This document shows positions 50,980 through 58,217 of a DNA stretch of 64,000 nt, piece after piece; position 1 is the stretch's first letter, and every line of letters begins with the position of its first letter. The position numbers and the translations under genes are program-made. Origin of the DNA: Bin87 sp965261195. GTDB lineage: Bacteria; Chloroflexota; Dehalococcoidia; Lucifugimonadales; UBA3495. Where the stretch lies: the NCBI GenBank assembly GCA_965261195.1, contig OZ253455.1, positions 62,001 through 126,000 of the forward strand. Direction: 5' to 3'. The notes under the pieces are model-generated. The model saw nothing but the letters and a program-made list of their open reading frames with translations, searched no databases and was not told the origin of the DNA.

Positions 50980-52128
50980 ATGGTAGCCGCCGATTGGGGT
51001 GACATCTACAAGGAACTCGGAGCAATTCCGGTAATCAACGCTACCGGCAGCGTGACCATGCTGGGCGGCTCCACCCCACTCCCCGCAGTGAAGGAAGCCA
51101 TGGCCCGGGCCGACGGAGCCTACATCCCGCTGATGGAGTTGCAGGAAAAAGCCGGCGCCGCCATTGCAACGATGGTCAACGTGCCCGCCGCCTACATCAC
51201 GTCTGGCGCCGGCTCAGCGCTGATGCTGGCCACTGCCGCCGCCATGGCTGGCGACGACGACGATAAAATTCAACAACTCCCAGACACCAGCGGAATGAAA
51301 AACGAAATCCTGATCCAAACGCGCCAGCGATATTGGTACGACCGTTGCCTGGAGTTAGCCGGAGCCAGGCTGGTCATGTTCGGCTCCGAGGAACGCACCA
51401 CCGCGGCAGACCTTGAGGATGCCATCGGCCCCAACACCGCCGCCGTTCATTATTATGCGGTTGAGCAGTCGCACGACCCCGCTGCGCTTTCGCTGGAACA
51501 GACCATCGCTATCGCCCATGCCCACGGCGTACTGGTAACCGTGGATGCAGCCGGACAGATTTACCCGCTGGAAAACTTCGGCAAGTACGTGCGCATGGGC
51601 GCCGACTTTCAGTGTATCGCCGCCAAATACATGGGCGCGCCGCAATCAACCGGTCTGGCCCTGGGCTCTCCTGAGATGATACGCAAGATTGGTCTGCAGG
51701 CGTTCGCCAGCTACGAAGGCCGCCGGGTACGCGGAGTTGGCCGCCCGCAGAAGGTGGACCGCCAGGAGATGATCGGAGCGGTGGCGGCGGTCAGGCACTG
51801 GCTGACCATGAACCACGAAGACCGGCTGGGCGACGCCGAGCAACGCAGCCGGAACATATCGGATGCTTGGTCCGGTATTCCAGGGCTCAGGGTTCAGTTG
51901 ATCGACAACGTGATTGGCCATCAACCCTACGGCCTGAACGTGTGGGTAGACCCAGCGATTGCAGGCATGACGATCTACGACCTCAGAGACCGTCTGAAGG
52001 AGGGCGACCCTCCCATCTGGACCAGGGTTCGCGACGAGGATGACTTCATAACCCTGCACATATTCGGGTTGAATCCTGGCGAAGACCGGATCGTGGGCGA
52101 GCGGGTCGCGGCGCTATTCAGAAAGTAG
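50980..52128 (+). CDS. PLP-dependent SelA-like/aminotransferase-fold enzyme
   Basis: A 382-residue fold-type I PLP enzyme. INATGSVTMLGGSTPLP and ITSGAGSALMLATAAAMAG resemble the start of SelA-like proteins and D-glucosaminate-6-phosphate ammonia lyases. VDAAGQIYPLENF carries the conserved Asp and CIAAKYMGAPQSTGLALG the PLP-binding Lys. The family name selenocysteine synthase is not implied: no selenocysteine genes are near, and an ammonia lyase or similar activity is likelier. ATG at 50980 has GGAGGAG upstream. A terminator at 52283 follows. Confidence 0.85.
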   Translation: MVAADWGDIYKELGAIPVINATGSVTMLGGSTPLPAVKEAMARADGAYIPLMELQEKAGAAIATMVNVPAAYITSGAGSALMLATAAAMAGDDDDKIQQLPDTSGMKNEILIQTRQRYWYDRCLELAGARLVMFGSEERTTAADLEDAIGPNTAAVHYYAVEQSHDPAALSLEQTIAIAHAHGVLVTVDAAGQIYPLENFGKYVRMGADFQCIAAKYMGAPQSTGLALGSPEMIRKIGLQAFASYEGRRVRGVGRPQKVDRQEMIGAVAAVRHWLTMNHEDRLGDAEQRSRNISDAWSGIPGLRVQLIDNVIGHQPYGLNVWVDPAIAGMTIYDLRDRLKEGDPPIWTRVRDEDDFITLHIFGLNPGEDRIVGERVAALFRK

Positions 52129-52282
52129 GGTAGGCACGCACCCGATGCGGGGTTTGCGATCGGTGCGGCGACGCGTTCACGGGCAATTGCCAGCGCCGTT
52201 GAGGCGGCGCGGGCCGTCCGTTTTGGAGAGCTGTAAAATTCCGGTGTCAAACATGATCGACCCTCCAAGGGCCTGATTCGCG

Positions 52283-52312
52283 CCCCGCTGCTTCAACAGC
52301 GGGGTTTCGCTA
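52283..52312 (+). terminator. Intrinsic terminator after PLP enzyme gene
   Basis: CCCCGCTG (52283-52290) pairs with CAGCGGGG (52297-52304) around CTTCAA, followed by TTTCGCTATTT. It closes the plus-strand unit and lies 155 bp after the stop. Confidence 0.8.
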
Positions 52313-52468
52313 TTTAGGGCATCTGGTCATTCGGGCACGTCCTCCGCAACGCGGCCAACCGGGAATGACGCCCTACTTATTGATGACAACTCGTCGTCCG
52401 GCGGCGCCGTCTTCTTGAACCCGTACCACAACACCATTATCCATCCCACCGGTGTGGGATTAGCGTCA

Positions 52469-52717
52469 TCAGTGCCAGCAAACACGATTCCCTTGCGCCT
52501 TCCCCTGTGTCTCGCATTCGCCGCGCTGCGCATACGACCAGCCAGACGTATACGCAGAGACCATAATCCACCCTATCGCCACCACCAGCACGGCAGGCCA
52601 TGCCAGCGTCGGCAAGACAAACTGATACATCACCAAATGGGCAATCATCAGGACGCCTACCATTATCCAATAAGGGGCACGGATGCATCGTGCTCCGGCA
52701 AAGACTACTGCTTTCAC
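52469..52717 (-). CDS. Small membrane protein (82 aa), coupled
   Basis: An 82-residue frame with two adjacent hydrophobic segments: APYWIMVGVLMIAHLVMYQF and AWPAVLVVAIGWIMVSAY. The tail is polar (QRGECETQGKAQGNRVCWH). GTG at 52717 overlaps the stop of the preceding tiny gene as GTGA, a classic translational-coupling arrangement. No family recognised. The GTG start uses the end of the upstream gene, which explains why a longer frame back to 52876 should not be taken as the coding length. Confidence 0.5.
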   Translation of the reverse strand: MKAVVFAGARCIRAPYWIMVGVLMIAHLVMYQFVLPTLAWPAVLVVAIGWIMVSAYTSGWSYAQRGECETQGKAQGNRVCWH

Positions 52718-52833
52718 AATGTCATCCCCGCCCACACCATGCCCATAGCCATCAGAGCAGCCAACGCCGTTAGCAGGAGCAGAAACTCCACCACCGCAAT
52801 CATCTTCAGGATGCCGTCCATTGCATCGGTCAT
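52714..52833 (-). CDS. Tiny membrane protein (39 aa)
   Basis: A 39-residue frame starting MTDAMDGILKMIAVVEF and continuing as one strongly hydrophobic helix rich in Leu, Ala and Met (LLLLTALAALMAMGMVW). GGGAGG lies nine bases upstream of its ATG. It overlaps the next small gene by GTGA. Too short for ordinary gene callers. The 117-nt folded element at 52872-52988 forms its leader on the minus strand. Function unknown; toxin-like or membrane-regulator small proteins look similar. Confidence 0.5.
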   Translation of the reverse strand: MTDAMDGILKMIAVVEFLLLLTALAALMAMGMVWAGMTL

Positions 52834-52871
52834 AGTTGAGAACCTCCCTTACGGCTAGGATAGGGCTACTT

Positions 52872-52988
52872 GGCATAGTCGCCGGGTTCCCGAAAGCACA
52901 GGGCTTCCCGCAAGAGAGGCACGATGCCTCTATCCGGTGAAACCCTGCGGTGCTATGTAGATGTTGTGGGACGCCCCACGACTATGCC
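52872..52988 (-). ncRNA. Candidate structured leader RNA (117 nt), closed by 10-bp stem
   Basis: GGCATAGTCG (52872-52881) and CGACTATGCC (52979-52988) form a perfect closing stem. Nested inside are a 9-bp helix CAGGGCTTC/GAAACCCTG with one G-U on the minus-strand transcript (52899-52907 with 52939-52947), topped by the 7-bp hairpin AGAGGCA/TGCCTCT (52915-52931), and a separate hairpin TGGG/CCCA (52967-52978). Read on the minus strand it lies 39-155 nt upstream of the tiny membrane gene, as a riboswitch or attenuator would. No known riboswitch core was recognised. Could also be a mobile palindrome. Confidence 0.4.
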
Positions 52989-53039
52989 GCCGGCATCCTG
53001 TCACCCTTGACAACTGTAATCAAACTGAACCCGCCAAAC

Positions 53040-53152
53040 GTAACTGTTCAGACCGGTGGGGACCTACGGGCCATTCGGCCTCTTGCAGAGAGGCAGCCAA
53101 GCACGGAATTTGCTTTGCAAGCCGACCCGTCCCCTAAAACGTGAACAGTTAC
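53040..53152. mobile_element. 113-bp MITE, copy 2, with 8-bp target duplication
   Basis: Ends GTAACTGTTCA and TGAACAGTTAC as in copy 1 and the same length. It is flanked by CGCCAAAC at 53032-53039 and 53153-53160, a perfect 8-bp target duplication unrelated in sequence to that of copy 1. The right half is nearly identical to copy 1 (AGCACGGAATTTGCTTTGCA), the left half differs. Confidence 0.93.
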
Positions 53153-53361
53153 CGCCAAACTACCCCTACGGCCCAATTTTCGCAATGCGGTAGGCGAAAA
53201 CGAACACCAATCAGAAAAATACTACGGTTACCGCCAGCACATTGACTTGCATAATAGCGACACGTACACTAGCGGCAATTAGCTGTGCCCTTTTGTTTGA
53301 TGGGCACGCTGGAACCGTTGCAATTCGTCATTGGCCGCAATTCGTTGGTGGAGGTAACCGT
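53153..53361. other. Non-coding leader before D-aminoacylase-like gene
   Basis: About 209 bp from the MITE to the next start. An AT-rich portion (53200-53280) could hold the promoter; TTGACTTGCATAATAG near 53242 resembles a -35 followed by -10-like sequence. The only firm element is GGAGGTAACCGT before the ATG. A frame beginning at 53242 is in phase with the gene but encodes no conserved residues. Confidence 0.4.
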
Positions 53362-55038
53362 ATGCCTGAGTTTGATTTGGTGATTCGTGGTGGAACCGTA
53401 GTGGACGGCACGGGCCTGCCCCGCCTCCGCGCCGACGTTGGCATCAAAGACGGCCGGGTGGCCATGATCAGCGGGCGCATCAACGCCGGCGGCGCCAGGG
53501 AGCTGGATGCCAGCGGCTGCATCGTGGCGCCGGGGGCGGTTGATTTGCATACGCACTACGATGCCCAGCTCAACTGGGACCCTTATGCGTCTCTCTCCGG
53601 ATGGTTTGGCGTAACCTCGCTAACCGTCGGACAGTGCGGGTTTGGATTCGCGCCGACTCGGCCCGAAGACCAGGACCTGAATATGCGGATGATGAACCGC
53701 ATTGAAGCGATCCCTCTGGAGTCGATGCGGCAAGGGATGCGCTGGGACTGGGAAACTTTCCCGGAGTACATGGACAGCCTCGACCGCCAGGGCCTGGGCG
53801 TAAACGTTGGCGCGCTGGTTCCCTTCTCGCCGCTGCGGGGCTACGTTCTGGGCATGATACCGGCTCGTGAACGGACCTCCGTAACCGAGGCCGAACTGAA
53901 CCAGATGAAACAGATCCTTTACGATTCCATGAAGGCCGGCGCGTTCGGCTTGTCCGCCGACAAGAACTTGGAGGACCGACCCGAGGACGGCAGCTGGCTG
54001 CCCAGCCATGTGGCATCTCCGGAAGAGTTCTACGCGCTGTCCCAAGTTTTGAGACAGTTTGGCGTGGGTCACCTGGGATGGACAATCGGCATTTCCGACG
54101 ACCGTCCCGCCCAACGGGATATGTTGGCCGAAATGGTGCGTATGAGCGGTCGCCCGCTGCACGTGGTGCTGGGGGACGACGAGGGATACGACTGGCTGGA
54201 CGAGGTCCGTAAGGAAGGACTGCCGGTCTATGCCCAGCAGGGCTCGGTGCCGACCATAGCTGAGTTCAAGCTTTCCGAGTACAACTTGTTCGACTATATG
54301 CCCAACTGGGTCCAGCCGTTGGTTGGCTCCAAGGAAGAGCGGATCGCCAAGCTATCCGAGGACGGCATTCGCGATGGGATGAAGCGCGACGTGCTGGACC
54401 GCCCGCACGCCAGGACGGACTGGGCTCAATTGCAGGTGGTGGAAGTCGCCCTGGAACGGAACCTCAAGTACGAGGGTTTGTCCATCGCCGACATCGCCGA
54501 AGCTGAGGGCAAGCATCCGTTGGACGCGTTCCTGGACATCGCCCTGGACGAAGACCTGGAAACCGAATTCGCTCACCCCGCCGGCGGACAGGGCGACGAC
54601 GCTCGGGCCGAACGGCTGGTGAATCCTTACGTCCACATCTCGGTTTCCGACGGCGGGGCCCACACTAGGTTCCTGGTCAACAGCGTGTGGCCGGTGTACT
54701 TCCTGGGACACTGGATTCGCGACAACGAACTGATGACCCTGGAGCAGGCTCACCAGAAGATGAGCGCCCTGCCCGCGGCGTTCTCCGACATGAAGGGTCG
54801 CGGCACCCTGCGCGTTGGCGACTGGGCCGACGTCATGATTTACAACATGGAAGAGCTTGGACTGCTGTACGAAAAGCCGCGGTTTGAGACTGACTTCCCC
54901 GGCGGTGAGAAGCGGCTGGTGCAAAAGCCCACCGGCATCCGCTATATCCTGGTGAATGGCACCGTAACCTTCGTGGAAAACGAGTGTACCGGCGAACTGC
55001 CCGGCAAACTGCTGCGCAGCTATGACATGGTGGGTTAG
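53362..55038 (+). CDS. Amidohydrolase, N-acyl-D-amino-acid deacylase family
   Basis: A 558-residue amidohydrolase-superfamily protein. DLVIRGGTVVDGTGLPRLRADVGI is the N-terminal beta-sandwich strand typical of the D-aminoacylase group. DLHTHYDAQLNWD has the HxH metal motif, SVTVGQCGFGFAP-like SLTVGQCGFG follows, and HISVSDGGAHTRFLV contains the catalytic Asp region. The C-terminal GTLRVGDWADVMIYN closes the sandwich. Members deacylate N-acyl-D-amino acids or dipeptides. ATG at 53362 with GGAGG upstream is clear. The gene is alone on its strand. Confidence 0.9.
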   Translation: MPEFDLVIRGGTVVDGTGLPRLRADVGIKDGRVAMISGRINAGGARELDASGCIVAPGAVDLHTHYDAQLNWDPYASLSGWFGVTSLTVGQCGFGFAPTRPEDQDLNMRMMNRIEAIPLESMRQGMRWDWETFPEYMDSLDRQGLGVNVGALVPFSPLRGYVLGMIPARERTSVTEAELNQMKQILYDSMKAGAFGLSADKNLEDRPEDGSWLPSHVASPEEFYALSQVLRQFGVGHLGWTIGISDDRPAQRDMLAEMVRMSGRPLHVVLGDDEGYDWLDEVRKEGLPVYAQQGSVPTIAEFKLSEYNLFDYMPNWVQPLVGSKEERIAKLSEDGIRDGMKRDVLDRPHARTDWAQLQVVEVALERNLKYEGLSIADIAEAEGKHPLDAFLDIALDEDLETEFAHPAGGQGDDARAERLVNPYVHISVSDGGAHTRFLVNSVWPVYFLGHWIRDNELMTLEQAHQKMSALPAAFSDMKGRGTLRVGDWADVMIYNMEELGLLYEKPRFETDFPGGEKRLVQKPTGIRYILVNGTVTFVENECTGELPGKLLRSYDMVG

Positions 55039-55067
55039 TTCCACCAGGAATGTCATAGGGATAATAA

Positions 55068-55100
55068 CCCCGTCCCGGGAAACCCGCTCCCGGGGCGGGG
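55068..55100. terminator. 12-bp hairpin between convergent genes
   Basis: CCCCGTCCCGGG pairs with CCCGGGGCGGGG (one G-U) around AAACCCGCT. On the minus strand TTATTATCCC follows, so it most likely ends the Rieske transcript and may stop the plus-strand one as well. Confidence 0.7.
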
Positions 55101-55175
55101 ATATTGCGCTATCGGCGGGTGTGATCCCAGGGCCGGCTCAAGAGCCGGCCAGGATGTCCTGATAGTGGCGACAGT

Positions 55176-55544
55176 CTACTCGTCCGGCACCAGTGCGACC
55201 AGGTGGTCGTTTTGTAAAGTTACCAGAAACGATTTCATTCGGAAGTCGGCGCGCGTGATGCAGACGCCTTCGCCTTTTTCGTACTGCCAACCGTGCCCGT
55301 CGCAAACGAACAGCTCATCGCCCTCATCTTCTATTTCCCCACCCTGATGCGGGCATACCGTCGACAGCAGCTTGTATCCGTCGCGCCCGCGCACCAGGAA
55401 ATACGAAGCGTCGCCAACCTTCACGGGAGCCGGCAAGGACGCAAACGCGGATTCCTCGCCCAAATCTACTCTGACCTTTCTGGAACGGGCTGACCCACTA
55501 ACCTGCCGTAGGGAAACGGTTCCTTTTCGTCGTTCGGTGGTCAT
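55176..55544 (-). CDS. Rieske [2Fe-2S] domain protein
   Basis: A 122-residue stand-alone Rieske domain. VCPHQGGEI and VCDGHGWQYEKGEG supply the two Cys and two His ligands of the cluster (CxH and CxxH). Preceding VKVGDASYFLV and following KSFLVTLQNDHLVAL form the domain's sheets. The canonical CTHxGC second Cys is not present, so there is no disulfide, as in ferredoxins of ring-hydroxylating systems. It may deliver electrons to an oxygenase encoded elsewhere. The promoter region carries three 21-bp repeats. Confidence 0.88.
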   Translation of the reverse strand: MTTERRKGTVSLRQVSGSARSRKVRVDLGEESAFASLPAPVKVGDASYFLVRGRDGYKLLSTVCPHQGGEIEDEGDELFVCDGHGWQYEKGEGVCITRADFRMKSFLVTLQNDHLVALVPDE

Positions 55545-55558
55545 TGCAACTTTCCTTG

Positions 55559-55621
55559 CTTTGGTCGTGAAGTCCGGTGTTTTGGTCGTGAAGTCCGGTG
55601 CTTTGGTCGTGAAGTCCGGTC
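55559..55621. repeat. 21-bp tandem repeat, three units, upstream of Rieske gene
   Basis: Units CTTTGGTCGTGAAGTCCGGT plus one base at 55559, 55580 and 55601 differ only at their first and last bases. They begin about 15 bp upstream of the Rieske start (minus strand) and fill its leader, so they may be repeated operator sites or a slippage product. Confidence 0.9.
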
Positions 55622-55738
55622 GATTACGGGTGGCGCAAGTATAACAAAGACCTGCCGTTTGCCAACGTTCGGTGGCAGTACGATGGCCGCGATGCTACAC
55701 TGCCGGAAATTAGAATCCGTAAAACATAGGAGGATGTG

Positions 55739-56833
55739 ATGGTTGATTACGCGACATCGACAATTTTGGCAGACTATGGAATGGAAATCGGCGCTCCCGC
55801 AATCAGGTCGGTTGGGCCGTTGGCCTTCGGGCCGGAGGGAATCCTGTTTATCGGAGACAATGTCGGGGCGGCCATTTTTGCCGTCGACGTTGGCGACTTT
55901 GACGGGGGCGGCGAGGCTCACGCCGTGAATATGGCCAACTTTGATACCGCCCTGGCGTCCTACCTGGGTTGCTCCCGCGAGGATGTGGCCATCAAGGACA
56001 TGGCCGTCCATCCCACCTCAGACAACCTCTACTTTTCCGTGATGCGAGGGAGTGGAGACGCTGGCCTACCGGTCATAATCAAGGTTTCCAGTGGAGGAGC
56101 CATCAGCGATGTGCCACTGGAAGATGTGGCCTATTCTCAATACGACATCAAGGACGCAGCTGACGAAGACGACCCGCGTCTGGTTACCCGACTAAAGCTG
56201 CGTACCGTAACGGTTACCGATATGTCATACGTGGACGGTTTGCTGCTGGTGGCCGGTACGTCCAACGAAGAATTCACGTCCACCCTGCGGCAGATTCCCT
56301 TCCCATTCAACGGGGACGCGGAGTCCAACTCACTGGAGATATTCCACGTGTCCCACGGCCAGTACGAAACGGCGGCGCCGATCCGGGCATTCGTGCCCTA
56401 CCAGGGGAACACCAGCATCCTGGCCAGTTACACCTGTACGCCGGTAGTGCAGTTCTCTCTGGCCGATTTCGAGCCAGGGAAACCGGTCAAAGGCAAGACC
56501 GTTGCTGAGTTGGGCTCCCACAACCATCCGTTGGACCTGATTTCCTACCAACATGACGGTGATGAATACCTGCTGGTGTGTAACGACCGGCACCCCGTGT
56601 TCAAGATTGCCTGCAAGGACATTGAGGGCCAGGGCCCACTGACGGTACCCGATGATTCCCTGGACAACAACCCCGCCGATCCGGTTACGCCCGGCGTCGG
56701 TGTGCCCCGGGAGCTGCTGCCCCATCCAGGGGTCAAGCGGATGGCCAACCTCAACGGCAGCGGTGTGTTGATGTTGCAGCAGGATGAGGACGGCAGCACA
56801 CACCTGCGCTCCTACGCTACCAATACGTTGTGA
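55739..56833 (+). CDS. Unrecognised beta-propeller-like protein
   Basis: A 364-residue protein with no family I can name. Alternating beta strands and turns (GPLAFGPEGILFIGDN, DMAVHPTSDNLYFSVMRG, VTDMSYVDGLLLVAGTSN, LDLISYQHDGDEYLLVCND) suggest a propeller of about five or six blades. There is no signal peptide. Three Cys occur (SYTCTP, LVCND, IACKD) and an HNHPLD segment could bind metal. AGGAGG precedes ATG at 55739. The next gene starts in its stop codon (GTGA overlap), so the two products are made together and probably interact. Confidence 0.6.
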   Translation: MVDYATSTILADYGMEIGAPAIRSVGPLAFGPEGILFIGDNVGAAIFAVDVGDFDGGGEAHAVNMANFDTALASYLGCSREDVAIKDMAVHPTSDNLYFSVMRGSGDAGLPVIIKVSSGGAISDVPLEDVAYSQYDIKDAADEDDPRLVTRLKLRTVTVTDMSYVDGLLLVAGTSNEEFTSTLRQIPFPFNGDAESNSLEIFHVSHGQYETAAPIRAFVPYQGNTSILASYTCTPVVQFSLADFEPGKPVKGKTVAELGSHNHPLDLISYQHDGDEYLLVCNDRHPVFKIACKDIEGQGPLTVPDDSLDNNPADPVTPGVGVPRELLPHPGVKRMANLNGSGVLMLQQDEDGSTHLRSYATNTL

Positions 56834-57987
56834 CTCAAACGCGCCAATTGCATCTCGATTGGGCGCAATACCGAGGGAAAGAAAGCCTGAAGGTCGTCGG
56901 TTGGAGTCAATCTGACCTTCGCGAACTGGACGGGTCGGGCGCCGGCGAACTTAGCCGGCGCCTGACCCTCCTGACCAGCGATGTCCTGAATGCCAGCGGA
57001 AACCTCGTCGGCATTCCCTCAATCGCCGGCGACTTTGCCGTGGATTTCAACTCGGTATGGTTCGTTCCCAGATTTCCATTCATGGACGGAATGGACTATT
57101 CATTGGTGATAGATGCCGGGATGATAGACGCCGGGGTAATAGACGCCGGGGTAATAGCTGCCGGCGGCGTTGAGAGCCAGGAGGTCTGGGCCGTGCGTCG
57201 TCCATCACCCCCAACGGTTCCGGCCACCGAGGTCGCAGCCATCCATCCCACGGCAACCGAACTGCCCGTAAACCTGTTGCGGATGTACGTGCTATTTTCG
57301 GCCCCAATGAGCGAGGGATGGGCGGGCCGGGCCATCCGGGTTTGCCGCGAGGACACCGGAGAGGAGTTGGAAGGAGTTTTTCTTCCCTCTGATCCGGAGC
57401 TTTGGGACGCAGCGCGGCGACGCCTGACTATGCTGTTGGACCCGGGCCGTATCAAGCGCGGCCTGGTCCCCAACCGCGAATTTGGCTACCCTCTGCTTGA
57501 AGGGGCGCCGGTGCGCGTAAGCGTTGATGCTGAGTTCCGCGACGCCGGGGGGCAACCCCTCAAGGCAAGTGCGGCGCGTAGTTACCAAATTGGCCCGCCA
57601 TTGCGGTCTCGAATTGATCCAGGTGGTTGGCGGCTGATTGCGCCGGCAGCCGGTTCATTGCATCCACTGGTCGCAGATTTCGACCGCCCGCTGGATCATG
57701 GCCTGCTGCAGCACTGTCTTTGGGTCAGGGATGCTGCGGGCGCGCCGATACCGGGCCAGGGGGAATCCGGCGCGGCAGAGCGCAATTGGCAGTTCACGCC
57801 GGCCACGCCCTGGGCACCTGGTGGTTACCAGTTGGTCGTTGAGCCGCGCCTGGAAGACGTAGCTGGAAACTCCCCGGTTCGAGTGTTCGACCGGGATATT
57901 TCAAAACCCGAAGAGTCTCCAGCAGCTGCGGTGCGGCTGGCCGTCGATTTTCATTGTGTCGGCGCCGAGAGGCAATTGGGACGATAA
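56830..57987 (+). CDS. Unrecognised protein with Ig-like (Big_5-type) domains
   Basis: A 385-residue protein overlapping the previous gene by 4 bp. Patterns such as LLRMYVLFSAPMSEG and HPLVADFDRPLDHGLLQHCLWV with WQFTPATPWAPGGYQLVVEPRLEDVAGN are typical of bacterial Ig-like Big_5 domains (abbreviated). Residues about 94-115 hold a five-residue repeat (VIDAG, MIDAG, VIDAG, VIAAG) encoded by 15-bp units at 57108-57167. No signal peptide is found, which is odd for Ig-like domains. Function unknown; works presumably with the propeller protein. Confidence 0.6.
   Translation: MTQTRQLHLDWAQYRGKESLKVVGWSQSDLRELDGSGAGELSRRLTLLTSDVLNASGNLVGIPSIAGDFAVDFNSVWFVPRFPFMDGMDYSLVIDAGMIDAGVIDAGVIAAGGVESQEVWAVRRPSPPTVPATEVAAIHPTATELPVNLLRMYVLFSAPMSEGWAGRAIRVCREDTGEELEGVFLPSDPELWDAARRRLTMLLDPGRIKRGLVPNREFGYPLLEGAPVRVSVDAEFRDAGGQPLKASAARSYQIGPPLRSRIDPGGWRLIAPAAGSLHPLVADFDRPLDHGLLQHCLWVRDAAGAPIPGQGESGAAERNWQFTPATPWAPGGYQLVVEPRLEDVAGNSPVRVFDRDISKPEESPAAAVRLAVDFHCVGAERQLGR
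57108..57167 (+). repeat. 15-bp in-frame tandem repeat, four units
   Basis: Four units of the pattern ATAGACGCCGGGGTA encode VIDAG-type pentapeptides within the Ig-like protein gene. Number of units is likely variable. Confidence 0.8.
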
Positions 57988-58217
57988 TCCGGCCAACTGG
58001 CAAGGGCTAACGACGGTGGCTCCGCCCGACGGCTGGTTGGGTTCCATACCGGCCACCTGCAATGTGAACGACTGATTTATCGTTGCGCCGGTGGTCCGTA
58101 AGGCCGCAGAATCGCTCCGGCGGTTGACGCACGTCAACCCACACCGCCGTAAGAGACCGTGGTAAGAGTAAGATAGCATCCACCATCCAAACCTACGTCA
58201 GAGCCGAGGGAGTAACT
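57988..58217. other. 230-bp intergenic region, no gene
   Basis: Holds the dyad at 58122-58139 and the GAGGGAGTAACT ribosome binding site of the MetE-like gene. It should contain that gene's promoter. Nothing else recognisable. Confidence 0.5.
58122..58139. promoter_or_regulatory. 18-bp dyad upstream of MetE-like gene
   Basis: GGTTGACG and CGTCAACC are perfect inverted repeats around CA, lying 79-96 bp upstream of the ATG and enclosed by CCGGC/GCCG. The length and symmetry suit a dimeric repressor. The factor is unknown. Confidence 0.45.

Noticed and set aside
50980..52128. Selenocysteine synthase (SelA) as the name of the PLP enzyme
   Set aside because: Only fold-level similarity; no selB, selD or tRNA-Sec nearby, and ammonia-lyase-like relatives share the same motifs.
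52415..52858. 147-residue plus-strand frame
   Set aside because: Antisense to two coupled small membrane frames that have a ribosome binding site and hydrophobic helices; this one has neither.
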